NCBI RefSeq assembly: GCF_003286415.2
Contig: NZ_CP043450.1
Coordinates: 5,022,001 to 5,086,000, forward strand
From: Mucilaginibacter rubeus
GTDB taxonomy: Bacteria > Bacteroidota > Bacteroidia > Sphingobacteriales > Sphingobacteriaceae
Length of the DNA: 64,000 nt
Direction of reading: 5' to 3'
Under the pieces are notes generated by a model. It was not told the DNA's origin and did not search any database. It saw only the letters and a program-made list of their open reading frames with translations. The position numbers and the translations under genes are program-made. Of this stretch, positions 40,051-48,799 are shown piece after piece; the first letter of the stretch is position 1, and every line of letters starts with the position of its first letter.

Positions 40051-40614
40051 TTAATAGCGACCGGTTTGGTATAGTTGTTTGATTTGCGCCTGCTGATAAT
40101 TTTCAAGAATAAAACCTGCCAGCATTTCTGTAGCGTCGCCCTGTTTGGTAACATGAGTATTGATATACAAATCGGGCGACGACGGGATTTGGAAAGGATC
40201 ATTAACGCCGCTTAAATTGGTTACCTTATCCGGATGCCCTTCTGGTAACAACGCGCGTTTGTAAAGGCCTTTGGTATCTCTTTGCATCAGCGTTTTAACA
40301 GGGCAATCAATATGTATAAGCTTGACATCAGGGTATGTGGCTATCAGTTCACGACGAATAACATCATAAGGATTTATAGCACTGATAATAGTTACCACGC
40401 CATGTCCGGATAGTTTACCGGCGATAAAGCCAAGCCTGCGGATGTTGTCGAAACGATCTTCTTTGGTATAACCTAAATTTGGGAACAGCTTTTGGCGATA
40501 TACGTCGGCATCAATAATTTCAACAGGAACATCGGTATCTGATAGCCGTATTTTGACATTTTGAGCAAGAGTAGTTTTACCCGATCCGGATAAACCGCAA
40601 AGCAGAATAATCAT
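40051..40614 (-). CDS. cysC: Adenylylsulfate (APS) kinase
   Basis: 187 residues. The Walker A loop GLSGSGKTTLAQ is at residues 6-17. The APS-specific region follows (IIDADVYRQKLFPNLGYTKE, then RFDNIRRLGFIAGKL), with the DCPVKTLMQRDTKGLYKRA segment and NLSGVNDPFQIP in the C-terminal half. It phosphorylates APS to PAPS. It is a stand-alone kinase, without a fused sulfurylase domain. Its partner sulfotransferase gene follows after 7 nt. The ATP sulfurylase (CysD/CysN or Sat) that makes APS is not in this window. Confidence 0.92.
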   Translation of the reverse strand: MIILLCGLSGSGKTTLAQNVKIRLSDTDVPVEIIDADVYRQKLFPNLGYTKEDRFDNIRRLGFIAGKLSGHGVVTIISAINPYDVIRRELIATYPDVKLIHIDCPVKTLMQRDTKGLYKRALLPEGHPDKVTNLSGVNDPFQIPSSPDLYINTHVTKQGDATEMLAGFILENYQQAQIKQLYQTGRY

Positions 40615-40789
40615 AAGGTGGTGTGTTAAGCGTTAAATAATAATCGTTGTTTAACCCGTTATTGTAGGCTTAACGCAAATATTTCGAGCGAAATTGCCGT
40701 TAACACTTTGTGTATCGATACACAGGTATATTGTATCGATGAACCGGTAAATGACGCAGACGGAGAGAAGGGAAAAAGCCTGGCGGCAA

Positions 40790-41410
40790 TTATGCGTTTG
40801 TTTTTTGCATGCACCAGGTTGTCATGCAGCGCAGGTTTTGCACGTTGGTAGTTTTAATAGGTTCATAAAGTTGCGCACCCAGTTCGCGGGTATACTCAAG
40901 CAAGATGTCTTCATTTACCAAAAAACGTTCGGAGCCGTCCGGCAGTAAATAGCGGTAATTACCAAGAGGTTGCACCAGGGTTTCGATCCCGATGTCGGAT
41001 GCCAGCCTTGCAAAAAAGTAACCGCCGGGTTTCAGTACGCGCCACAACGAACGCAGCATATTGTCAAAATGCTCGGCATCATTGGCAAAGTGCAGCACCG
41101 CGCTGCAAATCACCAGGTCGAACTGAGCATCGTCAAAAGGAAGATTTTCAACAGCCGACAGCTTAAAATTATCAGGAGAATGATCGGGACATAAATCGGC
41201 CGATAGGCGTTTGGACAATTCAACAGCATGCTCGCTTTGATCAACGCCGTACACCTTATACCCGTTCTGCAAAAAATAGGTAATGTTACGGCCGCTGCCA
41301 CAACCGGCATCAAGTACAGTACGGCAATTATCAAAACGACCTTTCAATAACTGATCGAACAAATAGATATCGATATTACCGTATAAATTGCGGAGGTTGC
41401 TGCTGTTCAT
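40790..41410 (-). CDS. Class I SAM-dependent methyltransferase
   Basis: 206 residues from the ATG at 41410 (MNSSNLRNLYGNIDIYLF); a TTG two codons further upstream is less likely. SAM motif I is TVLDAGCGSGRNITYFL, with GVDQSEHAVELSK (motif II), FDLVICSAVLHFA (motif post II) and WRVLKPGGYFFARLAS. The family is a small class I methyltransferase resembling Tellurite-resistance TehB-like or UbiE-like enzymes. Substrate is unknown. It lies 175 nt upstream of the APS kinase gene on the same strand and is divergent from the yjbR-like gene. Confidence 0.86.
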   Translation of the reverse strand: MNSSNLRNLYGNIDIYLFDQLLKGRFDNCRTVLDAGCGSGRNITYFLQNGYKVYGVDQSEHAVELSKRLSADLCPDHSPDNFKLSAVENLPFDDAQFDLVICSAVLHFANDAEHFDNMLRSLWRVLKPGGYFFARLASDIGIETLVQPLGNYRYLLPDGSERFLVNEDILLEYTRELGAQLYEPIKTTNVQNLRCMTTWCMQKTNA

Positions 41411-41480
41411 GACCAAGCTGTTTTCAACCCGAAATTACTGTTTTATTAAATGCTGTGGGGAAAACTTATTAACTTTAACT

Positions 41481-41840
41481 ATGGCTACCAATATGCACAT
41501 CTTTTTGCAGTTTATGAAAAGCACGTTGTTGCCGCTGCCGGGTGTTACTACCAAAATGCATTTTGAGTACCCGGCGTTTTATGTTAACGGCAAGATCTTC
41601 GCCAACATACATGAAAAAGATGAACTGCTGGCCATTTATACCACCGAGCGTGAAAAGTGGATAGCACACGATCCGCATACGTATTTCATGACGCCGCATT
41701 ACCAAAACTACAAATACATGCTGGTACGCCTTGAAACCGTATCGCCCGATGACCTGAAGCAATTGCTGATAACAGCCTACCTTGCCAGGGCAACCAAAAA
41801 GCTGATCAGGGAATATGAAGAAATGAAGGCAAATAATTAA
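41481..41840 (+). CDS. MmcQ/YjbR-family protein (first of a tandem pair)
   Basis: 119 residues from the ATG at 41481 (MATNMHIFLQFMKSTLLPLP). The longer frame from 41388 is rejected because it overlaps the divergent methyltransferase gene and its start region. The YjbR double-wing fold is marked by FEYPAFYVNGKIFANIHEKD, then WIAHDPHTYFMTPHYQ and LVRLETVSPDDLKQLL. These proteins were annotated as DNA-binding, but the role is unproven. A paralogue of near identical design follows at 41972, separated by an inverted repeat. Confidence 0.85.
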   Translation: MATNMHIFLQFMKSTLLPLPGVTTKMHFEYPAFYVNGKIFANIHEKDELLAIYTTEREKWIAHDPHTYFMTPHYQNYKYMLVRLETVSPDDLKQLLITAYLARATKKLIREYEEMKANN

Positions 41841-41849
41841 AGGTTAATG

Positions 41850-41946
41850 TAGAGACGCATCACATGCGTCTTAATTGCAAATTATTGCAGTTAAAGGTTT
41901 GCAAGAGAGCTTATCATACGGGAGACGCATGTGAGGTATCTCTACC
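41850..41946. repeat. Inverted repeat between tandem yjbR-like genes
   Basis: The left arm GTAGAGACGCATCACATGCG and the right arm beginning AGACGCATGTGAGG, ending TATCTCTAC, are near-inverse over about 25 nt, with a 45-nt A/T-rich loop. It is a further intergenic palindrome, of a type seen often between genes of this phylum. Confidence 0.6.
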
Positions 41947-41971
41947 TAAAATCTCTTCAAATAAATTAACT

Positions 41972-42331
41972 ATGGCTACCGATATGCACATCTTTTTACA
42001 GTACTTGAAAAGCACGCTGTTGCCACTACCGGGTGTTACGCATAAGATGTGCTTTGAAGACCCGGCTTTCTATGTTAATAACAAGATTTTCTGCAATATA
42101 AAAGAGAAGGACGAGTTACTGGCCATCCATACCGTTGAGCGGGAAAAATGGATAGCGCTTGATCCGCATACTTTTTTCATTACGCCACATTACCAAAACT
42201 ACAAGTACATGCTGGTACGCCTCGAAACCGTATTGCCCGATGATCTGAAGCAGTTGCTGATAACAGCCTACCTTGCCAGGGCCACCAAAAAGCTGATTAA
42301 AGAATATGAAGAATTGAAGGCAAATAAATAA
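41972..42331 (+). CDS. MmcQ/YjbR-family protein (second of a tandem pair)
   Basis: 119 residues from the ATG at 41972 (MATDMHIFLQYLKSTLLPLP). It aligns end to end with the preceding gene; long blocks such as QNYKYMLVRLETV and LITAYLARATKKLI are identical. Differences are clustered in the middle (MCFEDPAFYVNNKIFCNIKE), suggesting local divergence after a recent duplication or gene conversion at the ends. The function is as for the first copy, unproven. The two start codons are in identical ACTATGGCTACC-like contexts. Confidence 0.85.
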   Translation: MATDMHIFLQYLKSTLLPLPGVTHKMCFEDPAFYVNNKIFCNIKEKDELLAIHTVEREKWIALDPHTFFITPHYQNYKYMLVRLETVLPDDLKQLLITAYLARATKKLIKEYEELKANK

Positions 42332-42349
42332 AGTCGGAGATGCCCTGCT

Positions 42350-42535
42350 TTATGGTTTTATGCCATTCAGCGCCTCACGGTTAAGGTAAACGTAGATCAA
42401 AACTCCAACTACCAATGCAGCCAGCACAATAAGCCCAATCTTTCCCTTTTTTTTATCCTGGCGTATAAGCCAAACCATAGCGGCTATTAATGGGATAACA
42501 AAAACAATGTAAAAAATATATCCTGATGCGTTCAT
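42350..42535 (-). CDS. Small two-helix membrane protein
   Basis: 61 residues. Two hydrophobic segments (about residues 6-23 and 34-50) flank a basic loop (IRQDKKKGKIG), and the C-terminus is YLNREALNGIKP. It is a small integral membrane protein of unknown role. It lies between convergent YjbR and the repeat downstream of tsaD, 18 nt beyond the YjbR stop on the other strand. Confidence 0.6.
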   Translation of the reverse strand: MNASGYIFYIVFVIPLIAAMVWLIRQDKKKGKIGLIVLAALVVGVLIYVYLNREALNGIKP

Positions 42536-42538
42536 ATG

Positions 42539-42634
42539 CCCCCTAACCCCCTAAAGGGGGATGTTAATGTGTTATTTGTATATAATTATAAACTTAAGCT
42601 TATCCCTCCATGCCTCCCCTTTAGGGGCCGGGGG
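42539..42634. repeat. G/C-rich inverted repeat downstream of tsaD
   Basis: Left part CCCCCTAACCCCCTAAAGGG, right part CTCCCCTTTAGGGGCCGGGGGC; each folds alone (CCCTAAAGGG type) and the two arms also pair. It reaches into the last bases before the tsaD stop codon and probably ends both neighbouring transcripts. Confidence 0.65.
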
Positions 42635-43636
42635 CTAAAAGGCCATCCTTGCCATTGGGGCAACGTCTTGTCCTATAAATTCGCCTTTTAGGTATTTGTG
42701 ATAACCTGCTATGGCAATCATGGCGGCGTTATCTGTACAATATTCCATTTTAGGAATAAAGCTGTTCCAGCCGTTTTTTTGGGCCATGGCCTGCAGGCCT
42801 AACCTTAAACCGGTATTGGCCGATACTCCACCCGCCAAAGCTATATCTTTTATACCATAAGCCTGTGCTGCTTTTTGCAGTTTATTAAGCAAAATGGTGG
42901 CAATGCGTTTCTCTACAGAAGCACAGATATCGGCCATGTTCTCGCGGATAAAATCTGGATTTGTAGTTACGTTGTCGCGGATAAAATACAGGATAGAAGT
43001 TTTTAAACCGCTAAAGCTGAAATCATACCCAGGTATCTGCGGCTCGGGGAACTTATAAGCATCCGGGTTTCCCTGGCGTGCGTACTTGTCAATGAGCGGT
43101 CCGCCGGGATACGGCAGGCCTAAAATTTTACTGGTTTTATCCATGGCTTCGCCGGCGGCATCGTCAAGCGTCTGGCCTATGATCTCCATATCAAAATAAT
43201 CTTTCACCAGCACAATTTGTGTGTGCCCGCCCGATACCGTAAGGCAAAGGAAGGGGAACGATGGATTTTTATCACCTATAAAATGGGCCAGGATATGGGC
43301 CTGCATGTGGTTAATATCAATAAGCGGGATCTGTTTAGCCAGGGCAAAAGCCTTAGCAAATGAAACTCCTACTAAAAGAGAACCTAAAAGTCCGGGACCG
43401 CGTGTAAAAGCTACCGCATCAATATCATTTTTGCTTACTTTTGCGTTCAATAATGCCTGCTGAACAGCCGGAACAATATTTTGCTGATGAACCCTTGAGG
43501 CTAACTCCGGGACAACGCCTCCATAGGCCTCGTGTATGGTTTGATTGGCAATAACATTGCTCATGATCACACCATCAACACAAACCGAAGCTGAGGTTTC
43601 ATCACATGATGATTCGATTCCTAAAATTACGGGCAC
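42635..43636 (-). CDS. tsaD: tRNA N6-adenosine threonylcarbamoyltransferase
   Basis: 333 residues, the standard TsaD length. The ASKHA ATPase core starts VILGIESSCDETSASV; the metal-binding motif HMQAH is near residue 108; GPGLLGSLLVGVSFAKAFAL and LTVSGGHTQIVLV follow; LAGGVSANTGLR is near residue 264. With TsaB and TsaE it adds the threonylcarbamoyl group to A37 of tRNAs that read ANN codons. It is essential in most bacteria. It is divergent from the large TamB-like gene, a common gene order in Bacteroidota. Confidence 0.96.
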   Translation of the reverse strand: MPVILGIESSCDETSASVCVDGVIMSNVIANQTIHEAYGGVVPELASRVHQQNIVPAVQQALLNAKVSKNDIDAVAFTRGPGLLGSLLVGVSFAKAFALAKQIPLIDINHMQAHILAHFIGDKNPSFPFLCLTVSGGHTQIVLVKDYFDMEIIGQTLDDAAGEAMDKTSKILGLPYPGGPLIDKYARQGNPDAYKFPEPQIPGYDFSFSGLKTSILYFIRDNVTTNPDFIRENMADICASVEKRIATILLNKLQKAAQAYGIKDIALAGGVSANTGLRLGLQAMAQKNGWNSFIPKMEYCTDNAAMIAIAGYHKYLKGEFIGQDVAPMARMAF

Positions 43637-43821
43637 GTTTGTTTAATTATTGAGTTATTGAATTAGCGAATCAGTGATTTATTATTTAGCGGCAAACCAT
43701 CTTTCTGCAAAATTGTAGAGGGATAGTAAAGAACTTGCTAAATCAATAATTCACCAAATCATTAAATAGTTTAAAAGGCAAAGTTATTAAAAAAGTACTC
43801 AAAATATTCCTGGGCCTGGTA

Positions 43822-46800
43822 TTGTTCATTTTATTGACATTGAGCATACTTTTACTCACGTTTCAGTTTAAGCCGGTACAAACCTGGGCTGCAAAAAAAG
43901 CGGCAACATATCTCGCCGGCGAGCTCCATACCAAAGTAGGCATCCAAAGTCTTTACCTCAGGCCGTTTCGCTCGGTAGTAATTGAGGGGCTTTATATTTT
44001 AGATAAAAAACAGGATACTATTTTAAGCACTCCAAAGCTGGCCGTTGATATTGATGATTTTTATCTTTTTAGCAGTATAAAGCGCCGCACCATCAACTTT
44101 GCCAATATTGAATTGGATAACGGTTCCTTCTACCTCAAAAAACAAAAGGACAGCACTACCAATCTCCAGTTTGTTATAGATTATTTTAATTCGGGTGATA
44201 CCACCAAAACGCCTGCAGGAAAGCCATGGACGCTTAACTTTGGCACTATCGCTATCAAGAATTTCCATTTCAGATATAAAAACAGCCTCAGGGATACCGT
44301 AATTGCAGGTGTTAACTTTAATGACCTGGATGTTCAGCATTTCAGCACCGAAATACAGGGTATGGACTTAAAAAACCACCTGTTTAAAGGCAACATTAAA
44401 AGTCTGAGCCTGCATGAAAAAAGCGGTTTTACGGTAAAACACTTTGCTTCAGATGCTACCATTGATACCAACCAGATTATGCTTAAGCACCTGGCCATTC
44501 AAACACCGCGCTCAGATCTGAAAGATTATTTCCGGATGAAGTTTAAAACATTTGATGACTTTGATGATTTTGAGAACAAGGTGCACATGGACGCCAACTT
44601 TAAATCGTCGCGCATTTCATCATCTGATATCGCCTACTTTACCAGCGCGCTTAAAAAAGTAAGTTTTGATTTAGGTATAGATGGACAAGCTAAAGGTTAT
44701 GTGAATAACCTCAAAGCCAAGAAAGTTACCATCACCGGCGGACAGGCTACCTTTGTTAAGGGAGATTTTAACCTGCATAACCTTACCGATTGGGATAACG
44801 CTTTCCTTGAATTGAAATTTGAACAGGTCGCGTCAAACAAAAAAGATCTTGATTACCTGATCAGTCATTTTTCGGGAACTCCTACTGAAAAGGCTCCTGC
44901 TATCCTATCCAAATTTGGTAATTTTAATTTCACGGGCAGGTTCACAGGTTCACAAAATGACTTTGTGGCTTATGGTGTTTTTAAAACAGCGCTTGGTCGT
45001 TTTGATTCAGATATCAACCTTAAGATTGATAAAAACGACCGCCCAAGCTATAGCGGAAGGATCAATACCTATGCTTTTGATATGGGTACTTTGATTGATG
45101 AAAAAGACCTGGGCCGTACCACATTGTCGTCAACCATTGAAGGCAGCGGCGATCAGCTTAAAAGCCTTACCGAAAAAGTGGACGCGAGGATAGCTTCAGT
45201 TACCTACTCTGGCTACACCTATAATAAACTCACCCTTAAGGGTACTTTTATCAATAAACTGGCCAACGCCCATATTACCATTAACGACAGGAATGTAAAG
45301 CTTGACCTGAAAGGCAAGGTTGATCTTAAGCCCGCCTTGCCTACTTATGATCTTACTGCCGATATCAAAGATGCCAACCTGAACAAACTTGGCTTTACTA
45401 AAGATACTTTAACCATAACTACACTTCTTAAAACCCAGTTTAAAGGTGATGACCTGGCCAACCTGCAGGGCAATATCCTGTTTTCGCCTGCAAGAGTTGT
45501 TGATCCGCGGAATAACTATGTGGTTGATTCCTTATACCTGTCTGCCGAAGGTTTTGGTAACAACCGTACTATCGCGCTGAAATCTGACTTTGCCGATGGC
45601 AGTATTAAAGGAAAATACGATTTGGCTACCCTGCCGTCATACTTTAAAACCATCGTTAAAAAGTACATCCCGTCTATCAAAACTACTATAGTACCGCCTA
45701 AGCCGGAGGAGTTTGATTTTAACCTTAACCTCAAAAACCTCGACCCGCTTACGGCGATATTCCTGCCTGATCTGAAAATCCCTGACCAGGGAACTTTTGT
45801 CGGGCAATTTAATTCGGAAAAGAAAACGGCTACCTTATCGGGATATATCAAAACGCTCAAATACGGCAAAACGGTTTTCCATGATTTCATTATCGACGAA
45901 AACACAACCGAGAGTATGCTCGGCCTCAACTTATCCCTGAAGCGGGTTGACCTTACCGATAGCCTTTTTATTAAGGATATCAATATTACCAACTTCCTGA
46001 AAAACGACAGCCTTAACTTTAACGTTAAGCTATCGGATAAAAACGCTGTTAACCAGTTGGACCTTTACGGTCTGGTTGAATTTGGGCGGGATACTACCGC
46101 TAAGTTGAAACTGCTTCCATCAGATGTGATATTGGAAAAAGAAAAATGGAAGATCCAGGAGCAGGTACGGATCCGCTTACTTGATGGTAAAACCCAGGTA
46201 TCGGGCTTCGAGCTTTCAAACGGTGCACAAAAAGTATTTATCGATGGTTTTATTTCCGACAACCCGGCCGATCAGTTAAAACTTAAGTTCCAGAAGTTTA
46301 ACATGCGTACGTTTAACCAGCTAACGCGTACCTCTGGGGTAAACTTAAAGGGCTATCTTAACGGGGATATCAACATGAGCTCGGTACTTAAATCGCCGGG
46401 GGTAGATTCGCACTTAACTGTCGACTCACTTACCATGAACAAAACACTGGTGGGTGATGTAAAACTGGTTGCAGCACTCGGAAACGACCGCAAACAGGCC
46501 GATGTTAATATGAATATTATTAACCGCGGGCTGGAAACCATGAATATTGGCGGTACCTATTCGTTTGGTAAAGAAACCGATGATAACCTTGATTTTGATA
46601 TCAAGATGAACCAAACCGAAGCCATCATATTTGAACCATTTATAAAAGACCTTGTTTCAGATATAAAAGGCCATGTTTCAACGGACCTAAAGCTTACGGG
46701 CAAACCGTCAAATCCTCAGCTTAATGGAACCGTGACACTTGTTAATACCGGCCTTACTGTTAATTATTTGAAAACAGCCTATACCGTTAATAACAAACTT

Positions 46801-48273
46801 GATGTTAATAACAGTGTTATCACCCTCAAGGATATGGTGCTTAAGGATATTCATAAAGGTACCGGAACCGCCAATGGTACCGTAAACCTTAACAACCTGA
46901 ATAACCCGGATATTAATGTAACACTCAAGGCCGATAACCTGATGGCCCTGAACACCACATTTAAAGATAACCACCTTTATTTTGGTACAGCTTATGGTAC
47001 CGGCACTTTCGCCTTTAACGGCCCGGTTGATAACATGAAAATTGATATCACAGCCAGCACCAATGCCGGTACGGTTTTCAATATCCCGCTTAACACCTCA
47101 TCAACCGCCAGCGATTACGACTTTATTAAGTTTGTAAGCCATAGCGATACTGCCAAAGTTGTACCTAAAACACGCGCGTTTAATGGTGTTACCCTAAACT
47201 TTGATTTAAGTGCCGACGAAAAAACTATCGTAAAAATTGCTACAGATTACGGCCAGTTGGAAGGTAGCGGTGTTGCCCGAAATTTAAAGCTGAATATTAA
47301 CAGTCTTGGCGATTTTGAGATGTATGGTGACTTCCTGATATCGTCGGGTAAATTTGAGTTTACCGCCAAAAACTTTATCAGTAAAAACTTTACGGTAAGC
47401 CAGGGCGGTACCATCAGGTGGACAGGTAACCCGTCAAACGCGGAGATCAACCTTAAGGCCCTGTATGAGGTGCGTACCAGCAAAGCGCCACTTTACACAG
47501 CAGCGGGCCTGCAAACACCAACTTCAGGACAGCAAACTTTGGTACAGGCCGAACTTATCCTAACCAAATCGCTGTTACAACCCAATATTGATTTTGACTT
47601 TAACTTCCCTACCGATCCATCAGTTAAGGACGATCTGTCAACCTATCTTGCTGATGCCAATAACAGAAGTCAGCAGGCTATCAGTATTATTGTACGCCGT
47701 AACTTTACATCAAACAGTAATAACTTAACTAACCAGGTACTGGGCACCGCGGGCGAGGCCGTGAGCGAGTTTGCATTTAATAAATTAAACAGTCTGATAT
47801 CGCAATCAAACATCAAAAACTTCGATTTAAATATCCGTTCATTTAATGAGGCCAGCGCTTCGCTGCGTTTCTTTGATAGCCGCCTATCGTTTAACGGCAG
47901 CTTGTTTAGCAATAATGGATCAAACGATATCTTCAATAACAATAACAACAACCTCTTTAATCAACGGTTTAACAGTCTTACCAAAGACTTTGAAGCATTA
48001 TACAAAATACGCCGTGACGGCAATTTAACGGCAAGATATTCATACAGGGCCCTAAATAACGTAACGCTAAGCAGCCTTACAGACGTACTGGCACCGCAGT
48101 ATGTAAATGGGTTTGGTTTGGTTTACCAACGTGACTTTGACACCTTTGGTGAGTTTATCCGGAACATATTCAGACAGAGCCGCCGCAAAACTGCACCGGT
48201 TACCCCCGCGCCTATTCCTAATTCAACTACAACAACACCGGCCACAAAGCCTGATGAGGATGATGACCAGTAA
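43822..48273 (+). CDS. TamB-like translocation and assembly module protein (DUF490)
   Basis: 1483 residues. A single N-terminal hydrophobic helix (about 1-17) is followed by a very long run of beta-strand repeats of the AsmA/TamB type, and the C-terminal DUF490/TamB domain (about 1130-1450, with GDFLISSGKFEFTAKNFISK and the late DFDFNFPTDPSVKDDLS). Such proteins bridge inner and outer membranes and help lipid transport or barrel assembly. No ATG or GTG precedes the helix: the listed start is a TTG, and the natural start may be the ATT at 43786, which would restore a basic leader (KKVLK). Divergent from tsaD, as commonly seen in this phylum. Confidence 0.9.
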   Translation: MFILLTLSILLLTFQFKPVQTWAAKKAATYLAGELHTKVGIQSLYLRPFRSVVIEGLYILDKKQDTILSTPKLAVDIDDFYLFSSIKRRTINFANIELDNGSFYLKKQKDSTTNLQFVIDYFNSGDTTKTPAGKPWTLNFGTIAIKNFHFRYKNSLRDTVIAGVNFNDLDVQHFSTEIQGMDLKNHLFKGNIKSLSLHEKSGFTVKHFASDATIDTNQIMLKHLAIQTPRSDLKDYFRMKFKTFDDFDDFENKVHMDANFKSSRISSSDIAYFTSALKKVSFDLGIDGQAKGYVNNLKAKKVTITGGQATFVKGDFNLHNLTDWDNAFLELKFEQVASNKKDLDYLISHFSGTPTEKAPAILSKFGNFNFTGRFTGSQNDFVAYGVFKTALGRFDSDINLKIDKNDRPSYSGRINTYAFDMGTLIDEKDLGRTTLSSTIEGSGDQLKSLTEKVDARIASVTYSGYTYNKLTLKGTFINKLANAHITINDRNVKLDLKGKVDLKPALPTYDLTADIKDANLNKLGFTKDTLTITTLLKTQFKGDDLANLQGNILFSPARVVDPRNNYVVDSLYLSAEGFGNNRTIALKSDFADGSIKGKYDLATLPSYFKTIVKKYIPSIKTTIVPPKPEEFDFNLNLKNLDPLTAIFLPDLKIPDQGTFVGQFNSEKKTATLSGYIKTLKYGKTVFHDFIIDENTTESMLGLNLSLKRVDLTDSLFIKDINITNFLKNDSLNFNVKLSDKNAVNQLDLYGLVEFGRDTTAKLKLLPSDVILEKEKWKIQEQVRIRLLDGKTQVSGFELSNGAQKVFIDGFISDNPADQLKLKFQKFNMRTFNQLTRTSGVNLKGYLNGDINMSSVLKSPGVDSHLTVDSLTMNKTLVGDVKLVAALGNDRKQADVNMNIINRGLETMNIGGTYSFGKETDDNLDFDIKMNQTEAIIFEPFIKDLVSDIKGHVSTDLKLTGKPSNPQLNGTVTLVNTGLTVNYLKTAYTVNNKLDVNNSVITLKDMVLKDIHKGTGTANGTVNLNNLNNPDINVTLKADNLMALNTTFKDNHLYFGTAYGTGTFAFNGPVDNMKIDITASTNAGTVFNIPLNTSSTASDYDFIKFVSHSDTAKVVPKTRAFNGVTLNFDLSADEKTIVKIATDYGQLEGSGVARNLKLNINSLGDFEMYGDFLISSGKFEFTAKNFISKNFTVSQGGTIRWTGNPSNAEINLKALYEVRTSKAPLYTAAGLQTPTSGQQTLVQAELILTKSLLQPNIDFDFNFPTDPSVKDDLSTYLADANNRSQQAISIIVRRNFTSNSNNLTNQVLGTAGEAVSEFAFNKLNSLISQSNIKNFDLNIRSFNEASASLRFFDSRLSFNGSLFSNNGSNDIFNNNNNNLFNQRFNSLTKDFEALYKIRRDGNLTARYSYRALNNVTLSSLTDVLAPQYVNGFGLVYQRDFDTFGEFIRNIFRQSRRKTAPVTPAPIPNSTTTTPATKPDEDDDQ

Positions 48274-48309
48274 AGCTAAAAAGCTGGGGATTGCTTCGTT
48301 CCTACCCAT

Positions 48310-48667
48310 GACATAATTAAAACCGGATGTTTTTCGCAGCAGATCAGCTTCGGGTGAAAACGGGCAGAACAATGCGGGGAACGTGTGGCTGCAGGGGCAT
48401 AGCAAGTTTTTGCAGAAGCTGGGGATAGGGCGAATCGGGGCAAAATAATTGCAGCCCGTGGTTCTGTTCGTTTTGCAGGGCAAAGGCCGTGCGGTGGACT
48501 TATGGTAGGGTGTGCGCAAAGAAGCCTTTCTGCTGCAAGCCTTTTTGGCTACTTTTGTGGCGACAAAAGTACCTGGCCCCGCGCGGCCAGGAGCGCGACG
48601 ATGTAAGTTCATTATAACAATAGTCGTTACCTGCCTCTGTGCGATTGCTTCGTGCCCCGCAATGACG
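48310..48667. repeat. Composite intergenic repeat block after the TamB-like gene
   Basis: It contains TACTTTTGTGGCGACAAAAG, a 9-bp hairpin with loop GGCG (48550-48571), then CCTGGCC...GGCCAGG (48572-48591). A right half of repeat family A, ATTGCTTCGTGCCCCGCAAT, is at 48641-48667. The minus-strand frame across 48223-48612 is Arg/Lys-rich and overlaps these hairpins, so I regard it as chance. The 48274-48799 gap holds these repeats and the ribBA terminator. Confidence 0.7.
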
Positions 48668-48726
48668 TTGGGGTATCGATTTTGTTAAATCGTTTTAAAC
48701 AGCTTTCCAGAAAATGCTTAAAACCA

Positions 48727-48757
48727 AAAGGCTTAAAGCGGAGTGCTTTAAGCCTTT
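48727..48757 (-). terminator. Intrinsic terminator of ribBA
   Basis: AAAGGCTTAAAGC and GCTTTAAGCCTTT form a 13-bp stem with loop ACTCC (minus strand), followed by a T-rich run. It starts 42 nt beyond the ribBA stop codon. Confidence 0.8.
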
Positions 48758-48799
48758 GTTCTATTATCTGTTTTAGCCTTGAGCTTTAAGCTTCAAAAA

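Noticed and set aside
48223..48612. A 129-codon minus-strand frame, Arg/Lys/Pro-rich
   Set aside because: It overlaps the end of the TamB-like gene and hairpin repeats; the composition reflects G/C-rich palindromes.
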